This document shows positions 15,891 to 23,415 of a stretch of 64,000 bases of DNA, piece by piece (positions within the stretch are counted from its first letter, which is position 1; the number at the start of each line of letters is the position of its first letter). The translations under genes were made by a program, and so were the position numbers. The stretch spans positions 248,001 through 312,000 of the forward strand of contig JAURVT010000043.1 of the NCBI GenBank assembly GCA_030655315.1. Reading direction: 5' to 3'. The notes below the pieces were generated by a model that was not told the DNA's origin, searched no databases, and worked only from the letters and a program-made list of their open reading frames with translations. The DNA is from Nocardioidaceae bacterium (GTDB lineage Bacteria > Actinomycetota > Actinomycetes > Propionibacteriales > Nocardioidaceae).

Positions 15891-16906
15891 CGGTAGCGGA
15901 CCATCGTCCCGACGTCGGCCGCCTCTGCACGGCGCAGGACCAGCTCGCCCACGGCGACGTCGAGGATCGACAGGCCGCGGTGCCAGAACAGGATCCGCTC
16001 GTCGTCGGACTCACGGCCGGGACGCTCCCCCGTGACGACCTGGCCGATCTCGGCGTGCAGCGAGTCCTGCGACAGCTCGCCGGAGTCGACCTGTGACCGC
16101 AGGGCGCCGAACCGGCCCGACCGCGACTCGCGCCAGTCGTCCACCACGACCTTGTCGATGCCCTGCAGCAGGTCGGGCTCGAGCGCGCTCACCGTGCCGT
16201 ACGGCACCAGCAGCGAGCCCGGCGCCAGCTGCTCGCGCCGTACCAGCGGGGCCGGCGACTCGAGCCGGCTCGCCTCCACGCAGATGTCGGCCCCCTCGAA
16301 CGTCGACGCGACGTCGTCGGTGACGACGACCTCGGCCGACACCACCTCCCGCAGCCGGTCGGCGAACGCCTCGCGGGACTCAGGTCGGCGGCTGGTCACC
16401 CGGATCTGCTCGAGGTCGAACAGCGAGTCCAGCAGCGTGACGTTGGCGAAGGCCGTGCCCCGCGCCCCCACGTGCCCGAGCACGCGCGCGTCCGGTCGCG
16501 CGAGGTGACGGGCCCCGACGGCCGTCATGGCGCCGGTGCGGACCTCGGTGACGCACGTGGCGTCCATGATGCTCAGCGGCACGCCGGTGTGGGGGTCGTA
16601 CAGGGTGAGCAGCGCCAGCTCGCTGGGCAGGCCGAGCGTGTAGTTCGGGACGAAGTCTCCCACCACCTTGATGCCGCTGACCCCGTGGTCGCCGAGGCTC
16701 GACACGTGCCCGCGCAGCACGTTGAAGTGCCCTCGTCCGCCGTTGTCGGGCACCAGGTGGGTGCGCGGCTCGAACACCGTCCGCCCGTGCGCGTGGGCCG
16801 CCAGCACGGCCTCGACGGCGTCGACGACCTCGACCGAGGTGATGGCGAGCGCGTCGACGTCGGGTCCGGACAGGAAGCGCAACCACATCGGTGCCGCGTC
16901 GGTCAT
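15887..16906 (-). CDS. Ornithine cyclodeaminase / mu-crystallin family protein
   Basis: 339 residues. GIKVVGDFVPNYTLGLPS and ALLTLYDPHTGVPLSIMDATCVTEVRTGAMTAVG are the family's substrate-side signatures; the Rossmann loop is VLGHVGARGTA (residues about 142-152), somewhat unlike the usual GxGxQA. Family members use NAD(H) to cyclise ornithine to proline, to reduce ketimines, or to make N-alkyl amino acids. Its ATG at 16906 is 26 bases after the binding-protein gene and its TGA overlaps the next ATG, placing it between a transporter component and a lyase-like enzyme in one operon. A catabolic step on an amino acid or imine released by the lyase-like protein is a plausible role, but the substrate is not known. 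Confidence 0.85.
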   Translation of the reverse strand: MTDAAPMWLRFLSGPDVDALAITSVEVVDAVEAVLAAHAHGRTVFEPRTHLVPDNGGRGHFNVLRGHVSSLGDHGVSGIKVVGDFVPNYTLGLPSELALLTLYDPHTGVPLSIMDATCVTEVRTGAMTAVGARHLARPDARVLGHVGARGTAFANVTLLDSLFDLEQIRVTSRRPESREAFADRLREVVSAEVVVTDDVASTFEGADICVEASRLESPAPLVRREQLAPGSLLVPYGTVSALEPDLLQGIDKVVVDDWRESRSGRFGALRSQVDSGELSQDSLHAEIGQVVTGERPGRESDDERILFWHRGLSILDVAVGELVLRRAEAADVGTMVRYR

Positions 16907-16932
16907 GGCTTCCTCTCCGGGGGGAACGGTCC

Positions 16933-17853
16933 TCAGTCCAGGTCCTGGTCGGCCAGGAACTGCTCGGCGACCGTAGCCGGTGCGTCCTTGTCGACCTGCA
17001 CCCTGGCCAGCGCCGCGGTGAGGTTCTCCGTCGTCAGGGCCGCCGACACGGCGTCCAGCGTCTCGGTGACCTCGTCGGAGGCCTTGCTGGAGCGGATGAG
17101 CGGCAGGACGTTCTGCGAGGAGTAGAGGTTCTTGTCGTCCTCCAGCACCGTGAAGTCCTCGGTCGTGATCGACGAGTCGGTGGTGAAGATGTTGCCGACG
17201 TCGATCGAGCCGTCCTTGAGCGCGGAGACGGTGAGCGGGCCGCCGACGTCGAGCGGTCGGAACTGCTTGAACTCGATCCCGTAGACCGACTTCAGGCCCT
17301 CGATCCCCTGGAACCGCTCGCCGAACTCCGGGCCGGCACCCACGACCAGCTCGGGGGCCACCGGGACGAGGTCGGAGATCGTCGACAGGTCGTACTCCTG
17401 CGCCGTCGCGGCGGTCACGGTCAGTGAGTCCTTGTCCTCGGCGGCGGACGGGGTGAGCGTCTCGGTGCCCTCGGGCAGCACCTTCTGCAGCGCCGCGTCG
17501 ACCGCCTCGGTGGAGGTCAGGTCCTCGGGGACCTCGGTCTGCAGCGCCGCGAGCAGCGCGCCGTTGTACTCGGGGATCAGGTCGATGGACCCGTCCTCGA
17601 GCGCCTTGAGGTAGATCTCCCGGGAGCCGATGTTGGGCTGCGTCCGGGTCCGGATCCCCTGGGCCTCGAGCGCGCCGGCGTAGATCTCCATGAGCAGCTC
17701 GCTCTCGGGGAAGTTGGCCGAGCCGAGCGTGACGGTGTCGTCGTCACCGCCGCCGGAGGAGAAGGCATCGTCGTCGCCTCCCCCGCCGCACGCGCTCAGC
17801 GTGAGACCGACGGCCAGGGCGGCTCCGAGCAGGGACAGCGGGCGACGTGCCAT
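16933..17853 (-). CDS. Glycine betaine/choline-type ABC transporter substrate-binding lipoprotein
   Basis: 306 residues. The lipobox LSAC at residues 19-22 follows a basic, leucine-rich signal, so the protein is a lipoprotein anchored at Cys22, with a GGGGDDD linker. VTLGSANFPESELLMEIYAGAL and IGSREIYLKALEDGSIDLIPEYNG are typical of the OpuBC/ProX/OsmF-like group of binding proteins for quaternary amines; NIFTTDSSI near residue 228 is also family-like. Related binding domains bind betaine, choline, carnitine and, in EgtU, ergothioneine. No permease or ATPase gene lies nearby, so it must use components encoded elsewhere. It is the first gene of the operon with the cyclodeaminase-like and lyase-like enzymes. 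AGAGG-type ribosome binding site upstream. Confidence 0.88.
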   Translation of the reverse strand: MARRPLSLLGAALAVGLTLSACGGGGDDDAFSSGGGDDDTVTLGSANFPESELLMEIYAGALEAQGIRTRTQPNIGSREIYLKALEDGSIDLIPEYNGALLAALQTEVPEDLTSTEAVDAALQKVLPEGTETLTPSAAEDKDSLTVTAATAQEYDLSTISDLVPVAPELVVGAGPEFGERFQGIEGLKSVYGIEFKQFRPLDVGGPLTVSALKDGSIDVGNIFTTDSSITTEDFTVLEDDKNLYSSQNVLPLIRSSKASDEVTETLDAVSAALTTENLTAALARVQVDKDAPATVAEQFLADQDLD

Positions 17854-17997
17854 GAGGGGGACCTCTTCAGGTGATGGGTGTTCTCGATCGACCTACTCGA
17901 CTTTACCGGGCGGTGCCGCGGGCGGCGGACACGTCCCACCCCGCAGGACGCCGCACCCGGACACGCCCCGTCGGGCCGTGCAGGCGATGATCCGGGG
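17854..17997. promoter_or_regulatory. Divergent control region between the binding-protein operon and the GntR gene
   Basis: The 144-base gap between divergent genes must hold both promoters. It contains TCGATCGA at 17884-17891, an 8-base palindrome, inside a slightly longer imperfect dyad (TCTCGATCGA ... TACTCGA). This is the best candidate operator for the HutC-like regulator encoded next to it. The assignment rests only on symmetry and position. Confidence 0.35.
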
Positions 17998-18765
17998 GTG
18001 ACCGCGACGCCCGACCCCACCAAGCACGCCCGGCTGCGCGACCGGCTCCGTCAGGTGGTGCTCGACCTCCCCGCCGGCGCCTCGCTGCCGTCGGAGCGCC
18101 GGCTGGCCGAGGAGTGGGGCGTCGCGCGGATGACCGTGCGCCAGGCCGTCGCGGCGCTCGCGCGCGAGGGCCTGGTCCTCAGCCGCCAGGGTCGCGGTCA
18201 CCTGCGGGCGCCGGACACGCTGCGCCTGTCGGTGCGGCTGGGCTCGTTCGCCGACGCCCTCCGCTCGCACGACCTCGCCCCGTCGACGACGGTGCTGCAC
18301 CACGCCACCGAGGACGCGCCGCCGCACGTCGCCGCGTTCCTGGACGGCGCCACGAGCACGCTGCACGTACGACGGCTCCGGCTCGGCGACGACGTCCCGC
18401 TCGCGATCGAGCGCGCCTGGTTCCCGGCGTCGCTCGTCCCCGACCCCGGCGCCGAGGTGCTCGCGGGCAGCCTCTACGACCACCTGGAGTCGCTGTCGCT
18501 GCTGCCCGACGCGGGAGAGGAGACGGTCACCGCCTCGCTCCCGGACGCCGACGAGGCGCGTCTCCTGGCGATGCCGGAGAGCCGTCCCGTGCTGCGGCTG
18601 GTGCGCCGGGCCACGTCGGCGGGCACGCCGGTCGAGGTGGCCGAGGCGGTCTTCCCCGCCGACCGCTACGAGCTGGCGTTCCCGCTCAGTCGCTCGGGCG
18701 ACCGCTGGGCAGGGACGACGTCGGGGCCGGCGGCTCGCGCAGCAGAGGTCCCTGACCCAGGGTGA
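17998..18765 (+). CDS. GntR family transcriptional regulator, HutC/UTRA type
   Basis: 255 residues from GTG 17998. Residues about 10-75 are the winged helix-turn-helix (PAGASLPSERRLAEEWGVARMTVRQAVAALAREGLV); the rest is a UTRA ligand-binding domain (LRRLRLGDDVPLAIERAWFPASL, LYDHLESL). UTRA regulators of the HutC branch sense histidine breakdown products or other small acids and repress divergent catabolic genes. The gene is divergent from the binding-protein / cyclodeaminase / lyase-like operon, so it probably controls that operon in response to its substrate or product. Its last 80 bases overlap the 3' end of the convergent GAF-EAL gene on the other strand. Confidence 0.88.
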   Translation: MTATPDPTKHARLRDRLRQVVLDLPAGASLPSERRLAEEWGVARMTVRQAVAALAREGLVLSRQGRGHLRAPDTLRLSVRLGSFADALRSHDLAPSTTVLHHATEDAPPHVAAFLDGATSTLHVRRLRLGDDVPLAIERAWFPASLVPDPGAEVLAGSLYDHLESLSLLPDAGEETVTASLPDADEARLLAMPESRPVLRLVRRATSAGTPVEVAEAVFPADRYELAFPLSRSGDRWAGTTSGPAARAAEVPDPG

Positions 18766-19903
18766 TGCCGAGCTCCCGGGCCCACTGCAACTTCTCGGCG
18801 GTGTCGATGCCCTGGGCCAGCGGCACCGCGTCCATCCGCGTCGCGAAGCCGGCCAGTGCCTCGACGAAGGTCTGGCGGTGCTCGTCGGTGTCGATGGAGT
18901 CGAGCAGGGAGCTGTCGAGCTTGATCAGGTCGGGCTCGAGCATCAGGACGTGCCGCAGGCTCGCGAAGCCCGCGCCCGCGTCGTCGATGGCGATCCGCAT
19001 CCCGTCACGCCGCAGGGGCTGGGTGGTGGCGAGCACGTGGCCGTAGTCGGGCACGTGCTCGTGCTCGGTGACCTCGACGACCAGCCGCGACAGGTCGGCG
19101 CCGCGGACCAGCTCGGCGAACCCGGGGTCGGAGAGCGCGTCGGTGGTGAGGTCGACGCTGACGTAGCCCTCGCAGGTGCCGAGCGCCTCCACGACCTTGC
19201 GGACCACGAGGTGCTCCAGCTGCACCGCGAGACCGACGTCGCGCGCCGCGGCCAGCCACCGGTGGTAGCCGGTGCCGTCGGGCAGGCGGCACAGCGCCTC
19301 GGCGCCGACGACCGTCATCGTCTCCAGGTCGACCACGGGCTCGAGGTCGATCACGAGCTCGTCGTCGCGCTCCAGGCCGTCGATCGCCGCGGTGGTCGCA
19401 CGTCGCTGCGCCGTCTCGGCGTCCTCGGCCGCGATCAGCTCGACGAGGACGTCGGCGACGGCGCGCAGCACGTCGGCGTCACGCTGGGACAGCTCGCCGT
19501 TGGGCTCGCGGGAGTAGACGCACACGGTGCCGTACGGGGTGCCGTCGGCCCGCGCGATGGGGACGCCGACGTAGGCGCCGATGCCCAGCGAGTCGGTGTG
19601 GGGGGCGTGCCGGGTGACGGGGTGCTCGTGGCTGTTGCGGATCACCGACTCGATCACGCCGTCGGTGATCATCTGGCAGTAGGTGCCGGCGTAGGGCTCG
19701 GTGAACCCCGCATCGATGGGCAGGCCGATGCTCGAGGCGATGTTGCGGAACCTGCGGTCGTCGTCGACGCGCTCGCTGATGAAGGCGACGTCCATCCCGA
19801 GCTGCGCCCGGACGAGCTCGAGCAGGGCGTCGACCCCCGACGCCGGTGCGACGGGCGGCGGACCCGTGACCACCGGCTGGTCCTCCGGCACCAGCTGCGT
19901 CAC
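18686..19903 (-). CDS. GAF-EAL domain protein with altered EAL active site
   Basis: 405 residues from GTG 19903 with an AAGGGA site upstream. Residues about 20-150 form a GAF domain (AQLGMDVAFISERVDDDRRFRNIASS, YVGVPIARADGTPYGTVCVYS); residues about 165-400 form an EAL domain, the class that hydrolyses cyclic di-GMP. The signature Glu (AEALCR), the EVTE glutamate, DD (IDDAGAG), Lys (IKLDSS) and Gln (TLGQGPLL) are kept, but the metal-binding Asn is Asp (SVDLTT for SVNLS) and the Glu of AEGVE is Gln (LAQGID). Activity may be reduced or lost, leaving a c-di-GMP sensor. The GAF domain may bind heme, a nucleotide or a small ligand. Cytoplasmic. Convergent 80-base overlap with the GntR gene. Confidence 0.85.
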   Translation of the reverse strand: MTQLVPEDQPVVTGPPPVAPASGVDALLELVRAQLGMDVAFISERVDDDRRFRNIASSIGLPIDAGFTEPYAGTYCQMITDGVIESVIRNSHEHPVTRHAPHTDSLGIGAYVGVPIARADGTPYGTVCVYSREPNGELSQRDADVLRAVADVLVELIAAEDAETAQRRATTAAIDGLERDDELVIDLEPVVDLETMTVVGAEALCRLPDGTGYHRWLAAARDVGLAVQLEHLVVRKVVEALGTCEGYVSVDLTTDALSDPGFAELVRGADLSRLVVEVTEHEHVPDYGHVLATTQPLRRDGMRIAIDDAGAGFASLRHVLMLEPDLIKLDSSLLDSIDTDEHRQTFVEALAGFATRMDAVPLAQGIDTAEKLQWARELGITLGQGPLLREPPAPTSSLPSGRPSD

Positions 19904-20038
19904 CGCGTGTCCCTTCGTCGGCTCAGGTCGTCCTGCTGGAACAGGATAGCGACCACCGGCGTCCGCGGTGGCACCTCCGGGCCCGACCGTTCGCGCGGCA
20001 GTGTGCGCACCGCCGGACCCGTGGGAGCGGTCGAGGCT

Positions 20039-20080
20039 GTGCAGGATGACCAGGGTCGTGCGCCCAGGTGGTGCAGGATG
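20039..20080 (+). repeat. Pair of 10-base direct repeats upstream of the YitT-like gene
   Basis: GTGCAGGATG occurs at 20039-20048 and 20071-20080, 32 bases apart (about three helical turns), within the 201-base gap between the divergent GAF-EAL and YitT-like genes. Possible tandem operator half-sites; no known regulator is recognised. The minus-strand -10 candidate TATCCT for the GAF-EAL gene lies near 19945. Confidence 0.3.
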
Positions 20081-20104
20081 CCTCCCGCCGGACACCCTGA
20101 GGTC

Positions 20105-20752
20105 ATGACTGCCCAGCCGCACCACTCCCGCCTCGACGACCTGTTCGGTCTGACGACCGGCGTCCTGCTCGCGACGGTCGGCCTGGTGCTGCTCGACTCC
20201 GCCGACGCGGTGACCGGCGGGACGGCGGGCATCTCGCTGCTCGTCGCGCACGCCACCGGCCTCTCCCTCGGCCCCGTGCTGATGGCCGTCACGCTGCCGT
20301 TCCTGGTGCTCGCCCTCGCCACCAAGGGCGTGGCCTTCACCGTGCGCACCGCCCTGTGCGTCGGCGCGGTGTCGGCCCTGGCCGCGCTGCACCCGCTGGC
20401 CGTCGACGCCGGCGCCTCGGTGCCGGCGTTCTCCGTCGTCTGCGGCAACCTGCTGATCGGCGTCGGCATCCTCGTGCTCTTCCGCCACGGCTCCAGCCTC
20501 GGCGGTCTCAACGTCGTCGTGCTGCTGGTGCAGGAGCGGGTCGGCGTCAGCGCCGGTCGGGTCCAGATGGCCTTCGACGTCGTCATCGTGGCGGTGTCGC
20601 TGACGGTCCTCCCGCTCGACCGGGTGCTGCTGTCCGTGGCGGGGGTCGTCGTGCTCAACCTCGTGCTCGCCGTGAACCACCGCACCGACCGGTACGTCGC
20701 CACGCCTCGTCCGCGGCGTCGGGCGGACGCTCAGCCGACCATCGCCGGGTAG
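20105..20752 (+). CDS. YitT/YczE-like integral membrane protein
   Basis: 215 residues. Five to six hydrophobic segments cover almost the whole protein, starting with GLTTGVLLATVGLVLL; GGTAGISLLVAHATG and GNLLIGVGILVLFRHGSSLGGLNVVVLLVQERVG resemble the repeated GG-containing helices of the YitT/YczE family. The function of this family is not established; transport of small molecules or membrane proton-linked functions have been suggested. The basic tail RPRRRADAQ is cytoplasmic. ATG at 20105 with GAGGT upstream. The 3' end overlaps the convergent kinase gene by 22 bases. A second related membrane protein is encoded near 26 kb. Confidence 0.7.
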   Translation: MTAQPHHSRLDDLFGLTTGVLLATVGLVLLDSADAVTGGTAGISLLVAHATGLSLGPVLMAVTLPFLVLALATKGVAFTVRTALCVGAVSALAALHPLAVDAGASVPAFSVVCGNLLIGVGILVLFRHGSSLGGLNVVVLLVQERVGVSAGRVQMAFDVVIVAVSLTVLPLDRVLLSVAGVVVLNLVLAVNHRTDRYVATPRPRRRADAQPTIAG

Positions 20753-22296
20753 GCCACGAACAAGGCGCCCGCGACCGCCGCGAGGCCGAGGTAGACCACG
20801 GCCATGAACAGGGCGCCGAGGCGCGGACGGATGCGGGTCACCGCCCGCAGCACGAGCAGCACCGCGACGAGCGGCAGCAGCACCCAGGCGAGGGACCAGC
20901 CGCTGCCGTAGACGTCCGAGGGCCAGGAGCCGCCGGACGCCGCGACGGCGGCCGCGACCGCGACCACGTACCAGGGGAACAGCATCGGCGACGAGCCCAG
21001 CAGGGACGCCCGGGTCGCCGCCCGCAGCCCGGTGCGCGTGTGGGGCCCGACGACCCCCGACCGGCGGGGCTCCCCCACCGGCGGCCCCGACAGGTCGCGC
21101 AGGAACCCGCCACGGCGCAGGAGCAGGAGCATGGTCAGGGTCACGGCCAGGAACCACCAGCCCGCGGCGTTGGCGTCCTGCATCGCGTCCGGACGGTAGC
21201 CCGACCCCGGGGGCACCGACGTGGTCAGCCAGACCAGGCCCGGCAGGAGGGCGACGACGAAGGCGCTGAGCACCAGCCCGGTGGTGAGGGTGGTCAGCTT
21301 GCTCCACCGCGTGACGACCGGCGTCGTGGGCACCCACGCCTCGACCGGCCGGACGCTCCCGGCGTCGGCCGGGCCGGAGTCGTCCACGACGCGGACGGCG
21401 TCCGTCGCCGGCGCGGTGTCGACCGCTGCGGACGTCGGCGGCGCGGTGCGCGGTGCCGCGTCCAGGTGCGTGAGGGCGTCGAGCATCGCGTCGACGCTCG
21501 CGTAGCGGTGGGCGGGATCGATGGCCATGGCGCGCATGACGACGGCGGCCAGGGCGGGGCTCACCCCGGGTGCGAGGGCCCGCGGGTCGGGACGGGGGTG
21601 GTGGCGGTGGGCCATCAGCTGCGAGGCCATCGTCCCCTCGAACGGGGGCTTGCCGGTGAGGCACTCGTGGAGCAGGCAGCCGACCGAGTAGACGTCGCTG
21701 CGCTCGTCGGCTCGGCCCTCGTACTGCTCGGGCGCCATGTAGTGGGGTGACCCGGCGACGGTCGCGGTCGAGTCCGACGCCGCCCGCGCGATGCCGAAGT
21801 CGACGATCTTCACGCGGCCGGCCTCGGTGACGAGCACGTTGGCGGGCTTGATGTCGAGGTGCAGGATGTCGGCGCGGTGGCAGGCGGCAAGACCCTCCAG
21901 CACCCCGCGGACGACCAGCACCGACCGCGGGCTCGGCCCGTGCAGCGCGAGCAGGTCGCGCAGGGAGGTGCCCTCGACCAGCTCCATGACGAGGTGCGGG
22001 ATCACCTCGCCGTCGCCGTCGGCCATGTGCACGAGGTCGTGCACGGTGACCACGTGCGGGTGCGAGACGCGGGCGAGCATCGCGACCTCGCGGGTGATGC
22101 GACGCATCGCGCGCGGGTCGTCGGCCAGGAAGTACGAGAAGCGCTTGATCGCGACGTCGCGCTGGAGCTGCCGGTCGTGGGCGCGGAACACCACACCGTG
22201 GTTGCCGGCGCCGATGCGTCCCTTCAGCTCGAACCGCAGCCCGGTGGGCAGCGAGCCGGGCCGCGTGGGCGAGGTCGCGAGAGGATCGGCCGTCAC
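20731..22296 (-). CDS. Membrane-anchored Ser/Thr protein kinase, non-RD type
   Basis: 521 residues. Residues about 20-275 form a Hanks-type kinase: glycine loop GRIGAGNHGVV, catalytic VAIKRF, HLDIKPANV, VDFGIAR, MAPEQYEG. The residue before the catalytic Asp is Leu instead of Arg (HLD not HRD), so this is a non-RD kinase, a class that often does not depend on activation-loop phosphorylation. After a Pro/Ala linker (residues about 275-340) the C-terminal part has four or five membrane helices joined by a cytoplasmic loop and no PASTA or other extracellular sensor. The next gene upstream encodes an FHA protein that could bind its phosphothreonine products. It is not the essential PknA/PknB pair, whose operon is elsewhere. 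Confidence 0.9.
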   Translation of the reverse strand: MTADPLATSPTRPGSLPTGLRFELKGRIGAGNHGVVFRAHDRQLQRDVAIKRFSYFLADDPRAMRRITREVAMLARVSHPHVVTVHDLVHMADGDGEVIPHLVMELVEGTSLRDLLALHGPSPRSVLVVRGVLEGLAACHRADILHLDIKPANVLVTEAGRVKIVDFGIARAASDSTATVAGSPHYMAPEQYEGRADERSDVYSVGCLLHECLTGKPPFEGTMASQLMAHRHHPRPDPRALAPGVSPALAAVVMRAMAIDPAHRYASVDAMLDALTHLDAAPRTAPPTSAAVDTAPATDAVRVVDDSGPADAGSVRPVEAWVPTTPVVTRWSKLTTLTTGLVLSAFVVALLPGLVWLTTSVPPGSGYRPDAMQDANAAGWWFLAVTLTMLLLLRRGGFLRDLSGPPVGEPRRSGVVGPHTRTGLRAATRASLLGSSPMLFPWYVVAVAAAVAASGGSWPSDVYGSGWSLAWVLLPLVAVLLVLRAVTRIRPRLGALFMAVVYLGLAAVAGALFVAYPAMVG

Positions 22297-22361
22297 GTGG
22301 ATCCTCCTGTCCTGCCGGGGCGGTCGTGGGCGCGACCGGTGTCGCGCACCTCCAGTGTCTC

Positions 22362-23345
22362 TCAGCGTGCGGTCGCGCCGTGGATCCGCACCGTGCCGAA
22401 CGTGTCGCAGTCGACGACGAGACGGACGCCGGCCAGGGCCAGCACGGCCCCGCCCGGCAGGTCGCTCCAGGTCTCGCGCCCCACGGACTCACCGTCGACG
22501 GTGGTGCCGTTGGTGCTCCCGAGGTCCTTGACCTGCCAGCCCGCGCCGTGGCGCCGCACGGTGGCATGGCGGTAGGACACCTCGGGCTCGTCGAACCGCA
22601 CCGGGCTCTCGGCGAGGCGGCCGAGGACGGCGCTGCCGCCGGCCACCAGCGCCACCGCCCCGCCGTGGTCCAGGCGCAGCGCGCCCCCGACGTCGACGGT
22701 CGGGGCGGCGTCGGCCAGGTGCGGCACCGCGGGAGCGAAGGTCGTGGTCCCCGTCGACGGTGCGGGAGGGAACGGCGTCGGGGACGGGGACGGGACGGCG
22801 TGCAGGCGTGTCGCGTCCGGGTCGGTCACGACGTCCCAGCCGATCGCGGCGCGGTGGTCGTCGGGGTCCTCCAGGCGGGCCGGCTCCGCGGGCGCCGAGC
22901 GGGCGGTGCCCCGGGCCGGCGGCACCCACCCCGAGCGCAGGCCCGGGTCGACCTCCACCACCACGGTGACGTCGGCGGGCGCGGACCAGCCCTCACGACG
23001 GGCGTGCGCGAGGTACAGCTTGGCGCCGTCCTCGCCGAGGCGCTCGAGGTCGCCGTCGGGGTGCAGGCGGTCGAGGTCCTCGGGAGCGACGCGGACCGTC
23101 AGCTCGCTGAAGGCCAGCTTCTCCCCGCTCGGCATCACCACGTGCTGGCCGGTGAGGGCCCGCACGAAGCGCCGGCGCAGCACGCCGGAGGAGCCGGTGG
23201 GGTACGCCACCAGCTTGGCGGCCACCTCGGTGGCGGCCGCGCGCTTGGTGCCGGTGCCGAAGACGCTCTGCGCGATCCGGAGGGCGATCACGACCACCGC
23301 GACGAAGCAGGTGACGATCAGCAGGTTCTGCACCAGGGCGCTCAT
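22362..23345 (-). CDS. FhaA-like protein with N-terminal membrane helix and FHA domain
   Basis: 327 residues from ATG 23345. Residues 1-24 form one membrane helix (NLLIVTCFVAVVVIALRI). Residues about 45-150 resemble the FhaA N-terminal domain (LVAYPTGSSGVLRRRFVRALTG, ELTVRVAPEDLDRL). A proline-rich linker leads to a C-terminal FHA domain (VLGRLAESPVRFDEPEVSYRHA, DLGSTNGTTVDG), which recognises phosphothreonine peptides. The gene is 65 bases upstream of the Ser/Thr kinase in the same direction, so the pair probably forms a kinase/reader module at the membrane. Unlike FhaA of the pknAB operon it carries a transmembrane segment. Confidence 0.85.
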   Translation of the reverse strand: MSALVQNLLIVTCFVAVVVIALRIAQSVFGTGTKRAAATEVAAKLVAYPTGSSGVLRRRFVRALTGQHVVMPSGEKLAFSELTVRVAPEDLDRLHPDGDLERLGEDGAKLYLAHARREGWSAPADVTVVVEVDPGLRSGWVPPARGTARSAPAEPARLEDPDDHRAAIGWDVVTDPDATRLHAVPSPSPTPFPPAPSTGTTTFAPAVPHLADAAPTVDVGGALRLDHGGAVALVAGGSAVLGRLAESPVRFDEPEVSYRHATVRRHGAGWQVKDLGSTNGTTVDGESVGRETWSDLPGGAVLALAGVRLVVDCDTFGTVRIHGATAR

Positions 23346-23415
23346 GGCATCATCCTGATCGTCAGTCCGCGTGCGGTCGAGCCGGCGCGGAACGCGTTCC
23401 ACACCGGAGGTGCGG

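Noticed and set aside
18686-22567. Minus-strand open frame of 1293 codons
   Set aside because: Only its last 405 codons (GAF-EAL from 19903) are a real gene; the rest is the shadow of the kinase and YitT-like genes in a GC-rich frame without stops.
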